Source: Candidatus Chloroploca mongolica (GTDB lineage: Bacteria > Chloroflexota > Chloroflexia > Chloroflexales > Chloroflexaceae). From it: a stretch of 64,000 bases of DNA. Numbering within the stretch: position 1 is the first letter of the stretch; every line of letters starts with the position of its first letter. Below the pieces are notes generated by a model. It made no database searches. It saw only the letters and a list, made by a program, of their open reading frames with translations, and was not told where the DNA came from. The stretch is taken from positions 124,001 to 188,000 of the forward strand of contig NZ_SIJK02000003.1 of NCBI RefSeq assembly GCF_004762035.2, given 5' to 3'. Position numbers and translations under genes: made by a program. Shown here piece after piece: positions 15,618 to 23,638 of this stretch.

Positions 15618-15689
15618 GGCGTGACTCCTTCGTCTTCAGGGCAGATAGGTGGTGTTGAAGGGAGGGAATGCCTATTCACAGCGTAGAAA

Positions 15690-15721
15690 CACCGCCTCGA
15701 CATTTCATTGTCCGAGCGGTG
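15690..15721 (-). promoter_or_regulatory. Hairpin in the infC leader
   Basis: Within the roughly 160-base leader, CACCGCTCGGACA pairs with TGTCGAGGCGGTG apart from an internal mismatch loop. The first arm sequence also occurs at 15826-15838, just beyond the promoter. It may be an attenuator or protein-binding site, as leaders of this operon often hold one. Confidence 0.45.
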
Positions 15722-15786
15722 CTTTTCTTCAACCCGAACCTGCCGACGATGACCAGCCTGCCCGGTCACTGTCATATTGAAAGCCT

Positions 15787-15815
15787 ATTATAACAGCGTG
15801 TAAGAGTGCCGTCAA
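15787..15815 (-). promoter_or_regulatory. Consensus promoter of the infC-rpmI-rplT operon
   Basis: On the minus strand TTGACG (15815-15810) and TATAAT (15792-15787) have a spacer of exactly 17. The start site should lie near 15780. Confidence 0.8.
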
Positions 15816-16005
15816 CCTTTTCGCGTGTCCGAGCGGTGAGTGGTCTATGATCCCTGGCGTAAGAAACCTTTACCCGGCGTTACGAGAGATTTTTTCTATG
15901 CTTATGCGATAAAGCGTATGATAGAGGTAAACTCGTTAACGTGTGTTCAGGCTCTCGACCTAGTGAGAAAATGTTCTCGATTGTGATGAAAGAGGAGTTT
16001 ATGTG

Positions 16006-17226
16006 ATGATGCATGACAAGGAAGGTGAACGATCCAATCGAATGTTCTGGCGGGTGGTAAGAGCTACGGGGCTTGTGCTCGGCCTGCTCGTCCTTATGGC
16101 GGGTGGGCTTTCATGGACAGCCGCTGATGCCCAGCAGGGTGCTGATACTGCGCTCTCCTCGCTTGTCTTTACCAAGTTGCCTGATCCGGAGGTGTTGCCC
16201 CCCGGGTCAGCGCTGGCGGTGGAGTTTAGCCACGATTCGACCTATCTGGCGGTTGGTGCGACGCATACGCTTGCGAATCAGCCGTTTCTGCTGATCTACA
16301 AGCGCAATGGTGATACCTTTACGAAGCTCGCTGGTCCCGAGGAGCAGCCGCCCGGACTTGTCTCCGATGTCGCCTTTAGCTTTGACTCAACCTACCTGGC
16401 GGTTGGTCATAGCAATGCTGAGCGCGATGGAACGTCGTTTCTGACGATCTACAAGCGCAATGGTGATACCTTTACGAAGTTGCCTGACCCTGCAGTGATG
16501 CCTCCACTTTCGGTTGTGGGGGTGGCGTTTAACTCTGATGCAACCTATCTTGCCGCTGCTCACCTGAACAGCCCCTACATCGCTATCTACAAGCGTACTG
16601 GTGATACGTTTGTCCGTCTGGCTAATCCGATTGGCCTCCCTACGGGCAATGGATATGCGGCTGCATTTAGCCAGGACGATACGTTTCTTGCCGTTGGAAA
16701 CTGGACATTCGATACACCCCCGCTTGTCCTCGGGCTTTATACCCAGGAAAATGACATCTTTACACGGCAGCCTCAGATCGCCTCGATGCCTCCCGGCCCC
16801 GTTCATGCGATTGCCTTTAGTCCTGATGATACGCACATGGTTGTCGGGCACGAGTCGGGGTCTGGGACTCCAGGGGGCATCTTTATCTACAAGCGTGAGG
16901 GCGATACGTTTACCCAGTTGCCTGGGCCTGATGTGGCGCCGCCTGGGCTTGGACGTGATGTTACGTTCAGTTCTGATGGGGCGTATCTCGCGGTTGCCCA
17001 TACCAGCGGGGCCAGGGTGACGGTCTATAGCCGTAGTGGCGATACCTATACTAAGTTGCCCGATCCGGATGTGCCACCCCCAGGGGCCAATGGGTACGCA
17101 GTGACTTTCAGCGACGATGCGACCTATATGGTGGTGGGTCACAATGTCTTACCGCATATCACCATCTATAAGCTTGGTGAGCCGCAGCAGCCCGACCGTC
17201 TCTTCTTGCCAATGGTCATTCGTTAG
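16006..17226 (+). CDS. Secreted beta-propeller protein with C-terminal FLPxxxR motif
   Basis: The 406-aa protein has a signal peptide (hydrophobic residues near 19-40, cleavage probably after DAQQ). Seven repeats of about 50 residues follow. Each contains a strand like YLAVGH, the phrase IYKR(N/T)GDTFTKLPDP and a short PPG turn, so it folds as a WD40/YVTN-like propeller. It ends DRLFLPMVIR. No catalytic residues are seen; a binding role on the cell surface is inferred. GTG 16003, ATG 16006 and ATG 16009 are in frame. I chose 16006, eight bases from AGAGGAG. It stands alone on its strand between minus-strand operons. Confidence 0.75.
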   Translation: MMHDKEGERSNRMFWRVVRATGLVLGLLVLMAGGLSWTAADAQQGADTALSSLVFTKLPDPEVLPPGSALAVEFSHDSTYLAVGATHTLANQPFLLIYKRNGDTFTKLAGPEEQPPGLVSDVAFSFDSTYLAVGHSNAERDGTSFLTIYKRNGDTFTKLPDPAVMPPLSVVGVAFNSDATYLAAAHLNSPYIAIYKRTGDTFVRLANPIGLPTGNGYAAAFSQDDTFLAVGNWTFDTPPLVLGLYTQENDIFTRQPQIASMPPGPVHAIAFSPDDTHMVVGHESGSGTPGGIFIYKREGDTFTQLPGPDVAPPGLGRDVTFSSDGAYLAVAHTSGARVTVYSRSGDTYTKLPDPDVPPPGANGYAVTFSDDATYMVVGHNVLPHITIYKLGEPQQPDRLFLPMVIR

Positions 17227-17247
17227 CTGATCAGGGGTGCTAAGCCC

Positions 17248-17369
17248 CAAGACCTTGCAAAGAAGCTCACGCGAAGGCGCGAAGGCGCGAAGGGTTCGCT
17301 CATCTACGCGAAAACCTTTGCGCCTTTGCGCCTTTGCGTCAAACCAACCGCCTTCTTTGCAAGGTATTG
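17248..17369. repeat. Large nested palindrome between the propeller gene and sigA
   Basis: The outer arms 17248-17265 and 17352-17369 pair with one mismatch (CCTTGCAAAGAAG core). Inside them, a GCGAAGGCGCGAAGGCGCGAAGG-type block pairs with the CCTTTGCGC-repeat block around 17309-17338. The two converging genes end on either side, so it may serve as a bidirectional terminator. Its (C)GAAGG style recalls 1699-1776. Confidence 0.7.
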
Positions 17370-17372
17370 AGC

Positions 17373-18566
17373 TTAGATCTGATCGAGGTAATCTTTGAGC
17401 AGTTTGCCGAGCCGTGGGTGACGTAGTTTGCGTAGGGCTTTGACTTCGATCTGGCGCACGCGCTCGCGGGTGACACCAAAGGCTTTGCCTACTTCTTCGA
17501 GCGTCCGTGGTTGCCCATCAGAGAGGCCATAACGCAATTCAAGCACCCGTCGTTCGCGTTCGGTCAGTTGATCGAGCGCAGTGGCAATCTGTTGGCGAAG
17601 CATGCCGCTCGCGGCGGCATCGTCGGCGTCGAGCGCATGCGGGTCGGGAATGAAATCGGCCAGGGTGCTATCGGCCTCTTCGCCAACCGGGGTAGCGAGG
17701 GAGACCGGATCTTGCGCGGTACGCCGCAACTCGCGTAGTTTGTCTTCGCTCATATTGAGGAAGTTGGCCAGTTCGGCGTCGGTTGGTTCACGCCCCAGGC
17801 TCTGCGTCAGTTGACGGCGGGCCGCCTGGATGCGGTTGAGCGTTTCGCCGAGGTGAACGGGCAGCCGAACGAGCCGCGATTGATCGGCGAGCGCCCGTGA
17901 GAGGGCCTGCTTGATCCACCAGGTGGCATAGGTCGAAAACTTGTAGCCTTTGTTGTGGTCAAACTTTTCGATCGCTCGCAAGAGGCCCAGGCTCCCTTCT
18001 TGAATCAGGTCAAGCAAGGGGAGGCCACGATCACGGTAGCGTTTAGCAATGCTGACGACGAGCCGTAAGTTGGCGGCGGCCATCTTCTGGCGGGCCTCGT
18101 TGCCGGCGGCACGCTCGAGCTCAAGTTGTTTCGCCTCGGGCGAATCGGCGTTCGCATCTTTCAGCTTGCGCTCGGCGATCTGGCCCTTCTCGATCTCTTG
18201 CGCAAGCCTCTTCTCTTGCTCGGCGGTGAGCAAGGGAACCTGGCCGATCTCGCGCAGATAGAGGCGCACACTATCACCGAGGAGCGCATCAGACAGACCT
18301 TCATCAAGGTCAATCGCTATGGCTCCGTTGGGCTCCTCTTCGGCAGTCTGATCATCAGGCGTATCATAGACAGGAACGCCGGCCTCGGCCAGGGTTGCCT
18401 GAGCTACTTCCATTGCCTCAGCTGCATCTTCCGATGCAGGCACGACCTGGAGCAACTCGTCGAGGGTAACAAACCCTCGCTGCTTGCCCTGGACAATCAG
18501 CGCCTGCATATCGGTTGGATTGAGGGGAGGCAATGGACGCGCAGCTTCGGGTTGCGGTTGAGACAT
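17373..18566 (-). CDS. sigA: Primary RNA polymerase sigma factor
   Basis: It directs RNA polymerase to housekeeping promoters. The 397-aa protein has region 1.1 (residues 15-45), region 1.2 (DSVRLYLREIGQVPLLT), the complete region 2 with KFSTYATWWIKQALSRAL, region 3, and region 4 with the helix-turn-helix GVTRERVRQIEVKALRKLR. The length and region 1.1 point to a primary, not alternative, factor. ATG 18566 follows AAGGA by six bases; a GTG codon immediately before it is in frame. The consensus-like promoters seen elsewhere in the window are consistent with its use. Confidence 0.95.
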   Translation of the reverse strand: MSQPQPEAARPLPPLNPTDMQALIVQGKQRGFVTLDELLQVVPASEDAAEAMEVAQATLAEAGVPVYDTPDDQTAEEEPNGAIAIDLDEGLSDALLGDSVRLYLREIGQVPLLTAEQEKRLAQEIEKGQIAERKLKDANADSPEAKQLELERAAGNEARQKMAAANLRLVVSIAKRYRDRGLPLLDLIQEGSLGLLRAIEKFDHNKGYKFSTYATWWIKQALSRALADQSRLVRLPVHLGETLNRIQAARRQLTQSLGREPTDAELANFLNMSEDKLRELRRTAQDPVSLATPVGEEADSTLADFIPDPHALDADDAAASGMLRQQIATALDQLTERERRVLELRYGLSDGQPRTLEEVGKAFGVTRERVRQIEVKALRKLRHPRLGKLLKDYLDQI

Positions 18567-18748
18567 CACTCTTCCTTAAGTCGGTTGGGCCTACACGCTT
18601 ATGCTGAGCCCGTCCGAGGGGTACATACCTGGTCATCAAGCACATCGGTGGGTTGCGACAACAATATCAGGTTCTATCTGGCTTCACCACACACGAGGTC
18701 TATTTTAGCATATCGTGAGTCATCCTGGGGATGAACTTCGCCTGCTCC

Positions 18749-20479
18749 TCATGATGCTGCCCCTGCTTCGAGCAAGCTTTTGACCGCTGCGGCATCGGGG
18801 GCTTCGAGGGCTTGCCGTGCCATGACTTGTGCGGTAGCGTAGTTGGTTGCACGGATGGCGGCACGAACGTGTGGGATCGACCCGGGCGAGCAACTCAGTT
18901 CATCGACGCCAAGGCCGATGAGCAGTGCGGTAGCCTTTGGGTCGCCGCCAAGTTCGCCACAGACGGCGACGTGACGTCCGTGGCGATGGGCTGCGGTGCA
19001 TGTCAGCGCGATCAGTTGCAGCACGGACGGGTGCAGGGGTTGATAGAGCGCAGCGACGCGCTGGTTGCCCCGGTCACACGCGAGCGTATACTGGGTCAGA
19101 TCGTTGGTACCGATGCTAAAGAAGTCAACCTCACGGGCAAGTGCGTCGGCGGTCAGGGCTGCCGAGGGAACCTCGATCATCACGCCGAGTTCGACTTGGC
19201 GTGCATAGGCGAGCCCTTCGGCGTCGAGCTCGCGTTGTGCTCGGTCGAGCAACACCCGTGCCTGATGCACCTCGCTGACCGTGCTTACCATCGGCAGCAT
19301 AATGCGCATCACCGCATTGGCGCCGGCACGGAGCAACGCCCGCAATTGAGGTAGCAGCAGGTCTGGTTCGCTCAACCCGATGCGCAGGCCACGCCATCCA
19401 AGAAAGGGATTATCTTCGTGGGGGAGGGGAAAAGCAGGCAGATGTTTATCGCCCCCGACATCAAGGGTTCGCACCGTGATCGGCAAGCCGGGCAATTCAG
19501 CCGCAATGGCGGCGTAGAGGGCGAGCTGTTCGGTCTCATCGGGCAGGGTCGTGCGCTCGAGGAAGAGCAACTCGGTACGCAGCAGGCCAATGCCTGCTGC
19601 ACCCCAGGCGTGGGCAGCGCTCGCTTCGGCAACGGTCGAGGCATTGGCGACCAGGGCAATCGCGTGGCCGTCACTGGTGACGGTTGGCAACGATACGGCC
19701 TCACGCAGTGTCGCTTCTTGTTCGCGCAAGGCGGTCGCCTGCGCCCGCAGCGTTGCCAGTTCGGTTTCGTTGGGTGCGACATAGACCTGCCCGGCTGCTC
19801 CGTCGAGCGCGAGCATCGTACCTGTCGCCACATTGTGCAGCAACGTCTCGCCGAGGCCAACCACAGCCGGAATACCGAGCCCACGTGCGAGAATCGAGGA
19901 GTGGGCGGTCAGCCCCCCGCCAGCCAGCACAATGCCCAATAGCCGCTCTTGAGCGACACTCATCAGATCGGAAGGGCCAAGATCCCGGGCCACGATCAGA
20001 GCGGGTTCACTCAATTGCTCACCGAGACTCTTGGTACCGGTAAGCGCACGTTCCAGCAACCGGGCCACATCGCGGAGATCGACCGCACGCGCTCGCAAAT
20101 AGTCGTCCCCGATCTCCTCAAGCAATTCGGCCTGGGCATTGGCGGCGAGCAGCACTGCATCAGGGGCTGGCAGGCTATGCTCGGTGATAGCCTGATCGAT
20201 CATCTCGCGCAGCGAAGGGTCGTGCAACAACATGCGATGGGCGGCAAAGATATCAGCCTCTTCGGCTTTGTTGGCCTGGCGCAACCTGGCTTCGTGCTCA
20301 ACCAGGCTTGCATCGGCCTGGGCGAGCGCCTTGGCAAGGCGCACTTGTTCCTGAGCGACCGAAAACGTTGCGGTTGAAGGTGTTGGTGCAGGCGAGGCTT
20401 CGGCAGGTTGATAGACAAGGGCCGGCCCAATTGCAACACCGGGTGCAGCGGCAAGGCCGTGCAAAATCAGGGTAGACAT
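18749..20479 (-). CDS. ptsI: Phosphoenolpyruvate-protein phosphotransferase (enzyme I)
   Basis: It takes phosphate from PEP onto a His and passes it to HPr-type proteins. The 576-aa length equals classic enzyme I. The phospho-His motif TAHSSILARGLGIPAVVG lies near residue 190. The PEP-binding barrel carries GIGLLRTELLFLER, SIGTNDLTQYTLACDRGN and the active-site Cys in CGELGGDP. A TTG at 20494 is in frame, but ATG 20479 gives the family start. It is downstream of dhaL, and no HPr or EII gene is nearby. The partner is thus likely a DhaM- or HPr-like protein elsewhere, feeding dihydroxyacetone kinase. Confidence 0.9.
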   Translation of the reverse strand: MSTLILHGLAAAPGVAIGPALVYQPAEASPAPTPSTATFSVAQEQVRLAKALAQADASLVEHEARLRQANKAEEADIFAAHRMLLHDPSLREMIDQAITEHSLPAPDAVLLAANAQAELLEEIGDDYLRARAVDLRDVARLLERALTGTKSLGEQLSEPALIVARDLGPSDLMSVAQERLLGIVLAGGGLTAHSSILARGLGIPAVVGLGETLLHNVATGTMLALDGAAGQVYVAPNETELATLRAQATALREQEATLREAVSLPTVTSDGHAIALVANASTVAEASAAHAWGAAGIGLLRTELLFLERTTLPDETEQLALYAAIAAELPGLPITVRTLDVGGDKHLPAFPLPHEDNPFLGWRGLRIGLSEPDLLLPQLRALLRAGANAVMRIMLPMVSTVSEVHQARVLLDRAQRELDAEGLAYARQVELGVMIEVPSAALTADALAREVDFFSIGTNDLTQYTLACDRGNQRVAALYQPLHPSVLQLIALTCTAAHRHGRHVAVCGELGGDPKATALLIGLGVDELSCSPGSIPHVRAAIRATNYATAQVMARQALEAPDAAAVKSLLEAGAAS

Positions 20480-20591
20480 ACGAAAGCTACTCAATCCTAG
20501 CTAGGGCCACGTCGATCTTTTGGCCTGAGCAGGGCCTGAACCCCTTACCGCCCACTTTGACCGACGATGGTCACAGATACGCAACCGCAGA

Positions 20592-21221
20592 TCAGACAAC
20601 TTCAGCCAACGCCTGAATCAGCAACGCCGCCGAGGTTGCGCCGGGATCCTGGTGCCCAATCGCACGTTCGCCGAGGTACGAGGCACGTCCACGGCGGGCA
20701 AGCAGAGGGATCGTTGCTGCGGCCCCCTGGTGTGCTGCCGCAGCCGCTCGTTGCAGCGCCTCTGCGAGCGACTGCTGCTCGCTCAGCGCCTGTGCATAGG
20801 CTTCAACGGCAGGGGCCAAAGCATCAACCATCGTTTTATCACCTGGATGCGCCTTGCCCAGGGTTGACACCCCGTCGAGAAATGCCTGGAGCATCGCGAG
20901 CACCTGGTGTTCATCAAGGCTCTGGCACCCTTCGTTGAGCTTGCCAGCTCGACGGAAGGCGGTTCCGTAGAGGGGGCCGCTGGCCCCGCCTACGGTCGCA
21001 ATCAGGCGCATTGCTGCGGTCTTCAAGATTGTACCAGCATCGCCCCCGTGATGCTGGGCCAGTGACTCGACAATCGCGGTAAAACCGCGATCAAGATTGA
21101 CGCCATGATCCCCATCGCCAATCGCCGCATCAAGCCTGGTCAGATAGTCACGTTGTTCGTGGATCAGCGCGGCTGCATGCCGCAACCAGTTCCGCAACGT
21201 TCCAGTCGTAATAGACATCAT
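20592..21221 (-). CDS. dhaL: Dihydroxyacetone kinase ADP-binding subunit DhaL
   Basis: It provides the nucleotide-binding half of PTS-dependent dihydroxyacetone kinase. It is 209 aa, the usual DhaL length. The ADP/Mg motif AAIGDGDHGVNLDRG (residues 32-46) has all three acidic ligands. GASGPLYGTAF, PGDKTMVDAL and the C-terminal GERAIGHQDPGA are also conserved. It starts 20 bases after the acyl-CoA dehydrogenase stop and is followed by enzyme I. The DhaK subunit, which binds the sugar, is absent here. Confidence 0.9.
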   Translation of the reverse strand: MMSITTGTLRNWLRHAAALIHEQRDYLTRLDAAIGDGDHGVNLDRGFTAIVESLAQHHGGDAGTILKTAAMRLIATVGGASGPLYGTAFRRAGKLNEGCQSLDEHQVLAMLQAFLDGVSTLGKAHPGDKTMVDALAPAVEAYAQALSEQQSLAEALQRAAAAAHQGAAATIPLLARRGRASYLGERAIGHQDPGATSAALLIQALAEVV

Positions 21222-21241
21222 GATGATATAGTTGCCTCAGA

Positions 21242-22387
21242 TCAGCGCAGACCGAGGACTGACTGAGCAATTACCCCGCGCAAAATCTCCGACGTTCCTT
21301 CGCCAATAGTCAGCAGGCGGGTATCACGATACATCCGCTCGACGGGGAATTCCTGGCTATAGCCATACCCGCCAAAGACCTGGATGGCATCGCGGCAGAC
21401 CCGTTCTGAAACCTCAGAGGCGTAGAGTTTGCCGACGGCTGCTTCGCGGGAAAAGGGGCGATCTTGATCTTTGAGCCACGCCGCGTGATAGATTGCGAGG
21501 CGGGCTGTTTGGAGGCCGACTTCCATATCGGCGATCAGATTAGCGACCGACTGATGCGCCCCGATTGGTTTGCCAAAAGTTTCACGCTCGCGGGCGTAGC
21601 GTATGGCCGCCTCAAACGCTCCCTGGGCGAGTCCAACGGCCATCGCGCCAATGCCAATGCGCCCCCCGTCAAGCACCTGCAAAAACTGGACAAAGCCGCG
21701 CCCGCGGGTACCGAGCAGATTCTCTTTGGGGACGCGCACATCTTCAAGCATCACAGCGGTCGAGACCGAGCCACGCAACCCCATTTTGGGTTCGTGTTTA
21801 CCAAAGCTCAGCCCAGGCGTCCCTCTAGGCACAAGAATGGACGAAATTCCGTTTTTGCCACGGTCGGGATCAGTGACGGCGGTGACAATAAGATGGCCGG
21901 CTAGAGGGGCATTGGTGATCCACATCTTTTGCCCATTGATCACCCACTCATTGCCCGCCAACACCGCAGTTGTCCGGGTTGCGCCGGCATCCGATCCTGC
22001 GTGGGGTTCGGTCAGCCCGAAGGCACCGAGGTAATCGCCACGAGCTGCGGGAACGAGAAACTGCTGTTTCTGCTCTTCGGTGCCAAACATATAGATGGGT
22101 GCCGAACCGAGGCCCATATGGGCGGCATAGGCCAGCGCGGTTGAGCCACACACCCGAGCGACTTCTTCAATCGCGATGGCCGTGCTGACCGTATCAGCCC
22201 CGGCCCCGCCGTAGGTTTCGGGGAACGGCAACCCCATCAGTCCGGTACGCGCCATCGCCGCAAAGGTCGCGTGGGGGAACTCGCCTGTCTCATCAACCTG
22301 GCGCGCCCGTGGCGCAATCTCTTTCTCGGCGAACTCACGCATCGTACGCCGAATCAATTCCTGCTCATCGGTCAGTGCGAAGTGCAT
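21242..22387 (-). CDS. Acyl-CoA dehydrogenase
   Basis: It is a flavoenzyme forming an alpha-beta double bond in an acyl-CoA. The 381-aa protein has the three ACAD domains. The FAD/substrate motifs are FGLTEPHAGSDAGATRTTA near residue 125, MWITNAPLAG near 155 and the C-terminal QVFGGYGYSQEFPVER near 338. The stretch TIGEGTSEILR near 365 holds the Glu that serves as catalytic base in short- and medium-chain members. Chain specificity cannot be told. It heads the gene line leading to dhaL and ptsI. Confidence 0.92.
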   Translation of the reverse strand: MHFALTDEQELIRRTMREFAEKEIAPRARQVDETGEFPHATFAAMARTGLMGLPFPETYGGAGADTVSTAIAIEEVARVCGSTALAYAAHMGLGSAPIYMFGTEEQKQQFLVPAARGDYLGAFGLTEPHAGSDAGATRTTAVLAGNEWVINGQKMWITNAPLAGHLIVTAVTDPDRGKNGISSILVPRGTPGLSFGKHEPKMGLRGSVSTAVMLEDVRVPKENLLGTRGRGFVQFLQVLDGGRIGIGAMAVGLAQGAFEAAIRYARERETFGKPIGAHQSVANLIADMEVGLQTARLAIYHAAWLKDQDRPFSREAAVGKLYASEVSERVCRDAIQVFGGYGYSQEFPVERMYRDTRLLTIGEGTSEILRGVIAQSVLGLR

Positions 22388-22412
22388 CGTTGTCTCCTCT
22401 ATGCGGGATTGT

Positions 22413-23558
22413 CTACCCTTGAGGGGTCAAGAGCTCAACCCCCTCCATTGTTTCGGCGACGAGATTATCGACCACCGCCCGCAGATCGTTGGTCTCGGCA
22501 AAGATGTGGAGTTGGCGGTCGGCACTCGAACCGCCTTCCGCAATCTTCAGCAGATACTCAACCTCTTTGCGTGAACCAAGCATATCAACCACATCGTCAA
22601 CGAGCTTGACGATCTCATACACCAGCGCCTTGGTGTCGACTTCGGCCCGTTTGCCAAAGTCAATCATTTTGGTGTCGAGACCCCAGCGCTGCGCACGCCA
22701 CTTATTTTCGTTGATCAACGCTCGGCGATAGACGCGGAAGGTCGTATTCTCTTCGAACATGATATAAAACTTGACGATCAACGCCTGCATAACGGCTGCC
22801 AGGGCGAGGCACTCTTCGACGCGGGTCGCAATATCACAGACACGAAACTCGAGGGTACCAAAGAAGGGGTGCGGGCGCAGATCCCACCAGATCTTCTTGC
22901 CATTATCAATACAGCCTGTATTGATCAAAAGTTGTATATAACGCTCGAATTCACCGGCGGAATTAAAGCTTGGCGGCGTACCGGTACGGGGGAAGCCGCT
23001 AAAGACAACGCTGCGGTACGATTTGAAGCCCGTATTGCGACCCATCCAGAAGGGCGACGACGTCGAAAGGGCGAGCAAATGGGGGCAGATATAGCGGGCC
23101 ACATTCATCAATTCGATGGACGCTTCATTGCTTGGCATCCCGACATGGCAATGCATGCCAAAAATGAGCAGTTGGAGGGCGGCATCTTGCATTTCACCGA
23201 CCATCGCATCGTAGCGCTCGTGCGGGGTGATTTCCTGGGTCATCCACGAAGAAAACGGATGCGTTCCTGCGGCAGCAATCTTCAGGCCGTGGCGTGCCGC
23301 CAGACCGGCAATCGTTCCACGCAAATGGGTGATTTCGGCCCGGGCTTCGGTGATCGTGCGGCACGGTTTGGTGCCAACCTCGACAATGCTTTGATGCATT
23401 TCGGGTTTGATCTGCTCACGCAAGATCATCCGTCCTGGCTCGAGAATCTGGGTAATGTACGAGCGCAATTCGCGGGTATCGGGATCGATGATCTGGTACT
23501 CTTCTTCGATACCCAGCGTAAAGGCAAAGTCAGAGTCCATCGGATTATAGACGCTCAA
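22413..23558 (-). CDS. GCS2-family carboxylate-amine ligase (YbdK type)
   Basis: It is an ATP-dependent ligase related to plant-type glutamate-cysteine ligase; the true substrate is unproven. The 381-aa sequence has the family start FTLGIEEEYQIID near residue 12, the segment HCHVGMPS near 136 and FGTLEFRVCDIATRVEE near 255. The start is TTG 23558, with AGGAG six bases upstream; ATG at codon 7 is the alternative. It lies 25 bases upstream of the acyl-CoA dehydrogenase gene on the same strand, without an obvious pathway link. Confidence 0.88.
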   Translation of the reverse strand: MSVYNPMDSDFAFTLGIEEEYQIIDPDTRELRSYITQILEPGRMILREQIKPEMHQSIVEVGTKPCRTITEARAEITHLRGTIAGLAARHGLKIAAAGTHPFSSWMTQEITPHERYDAMVGEMQDAALQLLIFGMHCHVGMPSNEASIELMNVARYICPHLLALSTSSPFWMGRNTGFKSYRSVVFSGFPRTGTPPSFNSAGEFERYIQLLINTGCIDNGKKIWWDLRPHPFFGTLEFRVCDIATRVEECLALAAVMQALIVKFYIMFEENTTFRVYRRALINENKWRAQRWGLDTKMIDFGKRAEVDTKALVYEIVKLVDDVVDMLGSRKEVEYLLKIAEGGSSADRQLHIFAETNDLRAVVDNLVAETMEGVELLTPQG

Positions 23559-23638
23559 GGCTTTCTCCTGACACGTAACGGCCTATGGTCGTGCGCCTGG
23601 GGGCCTCTTTATTATACACACAAATAGGTGGATGAAGC

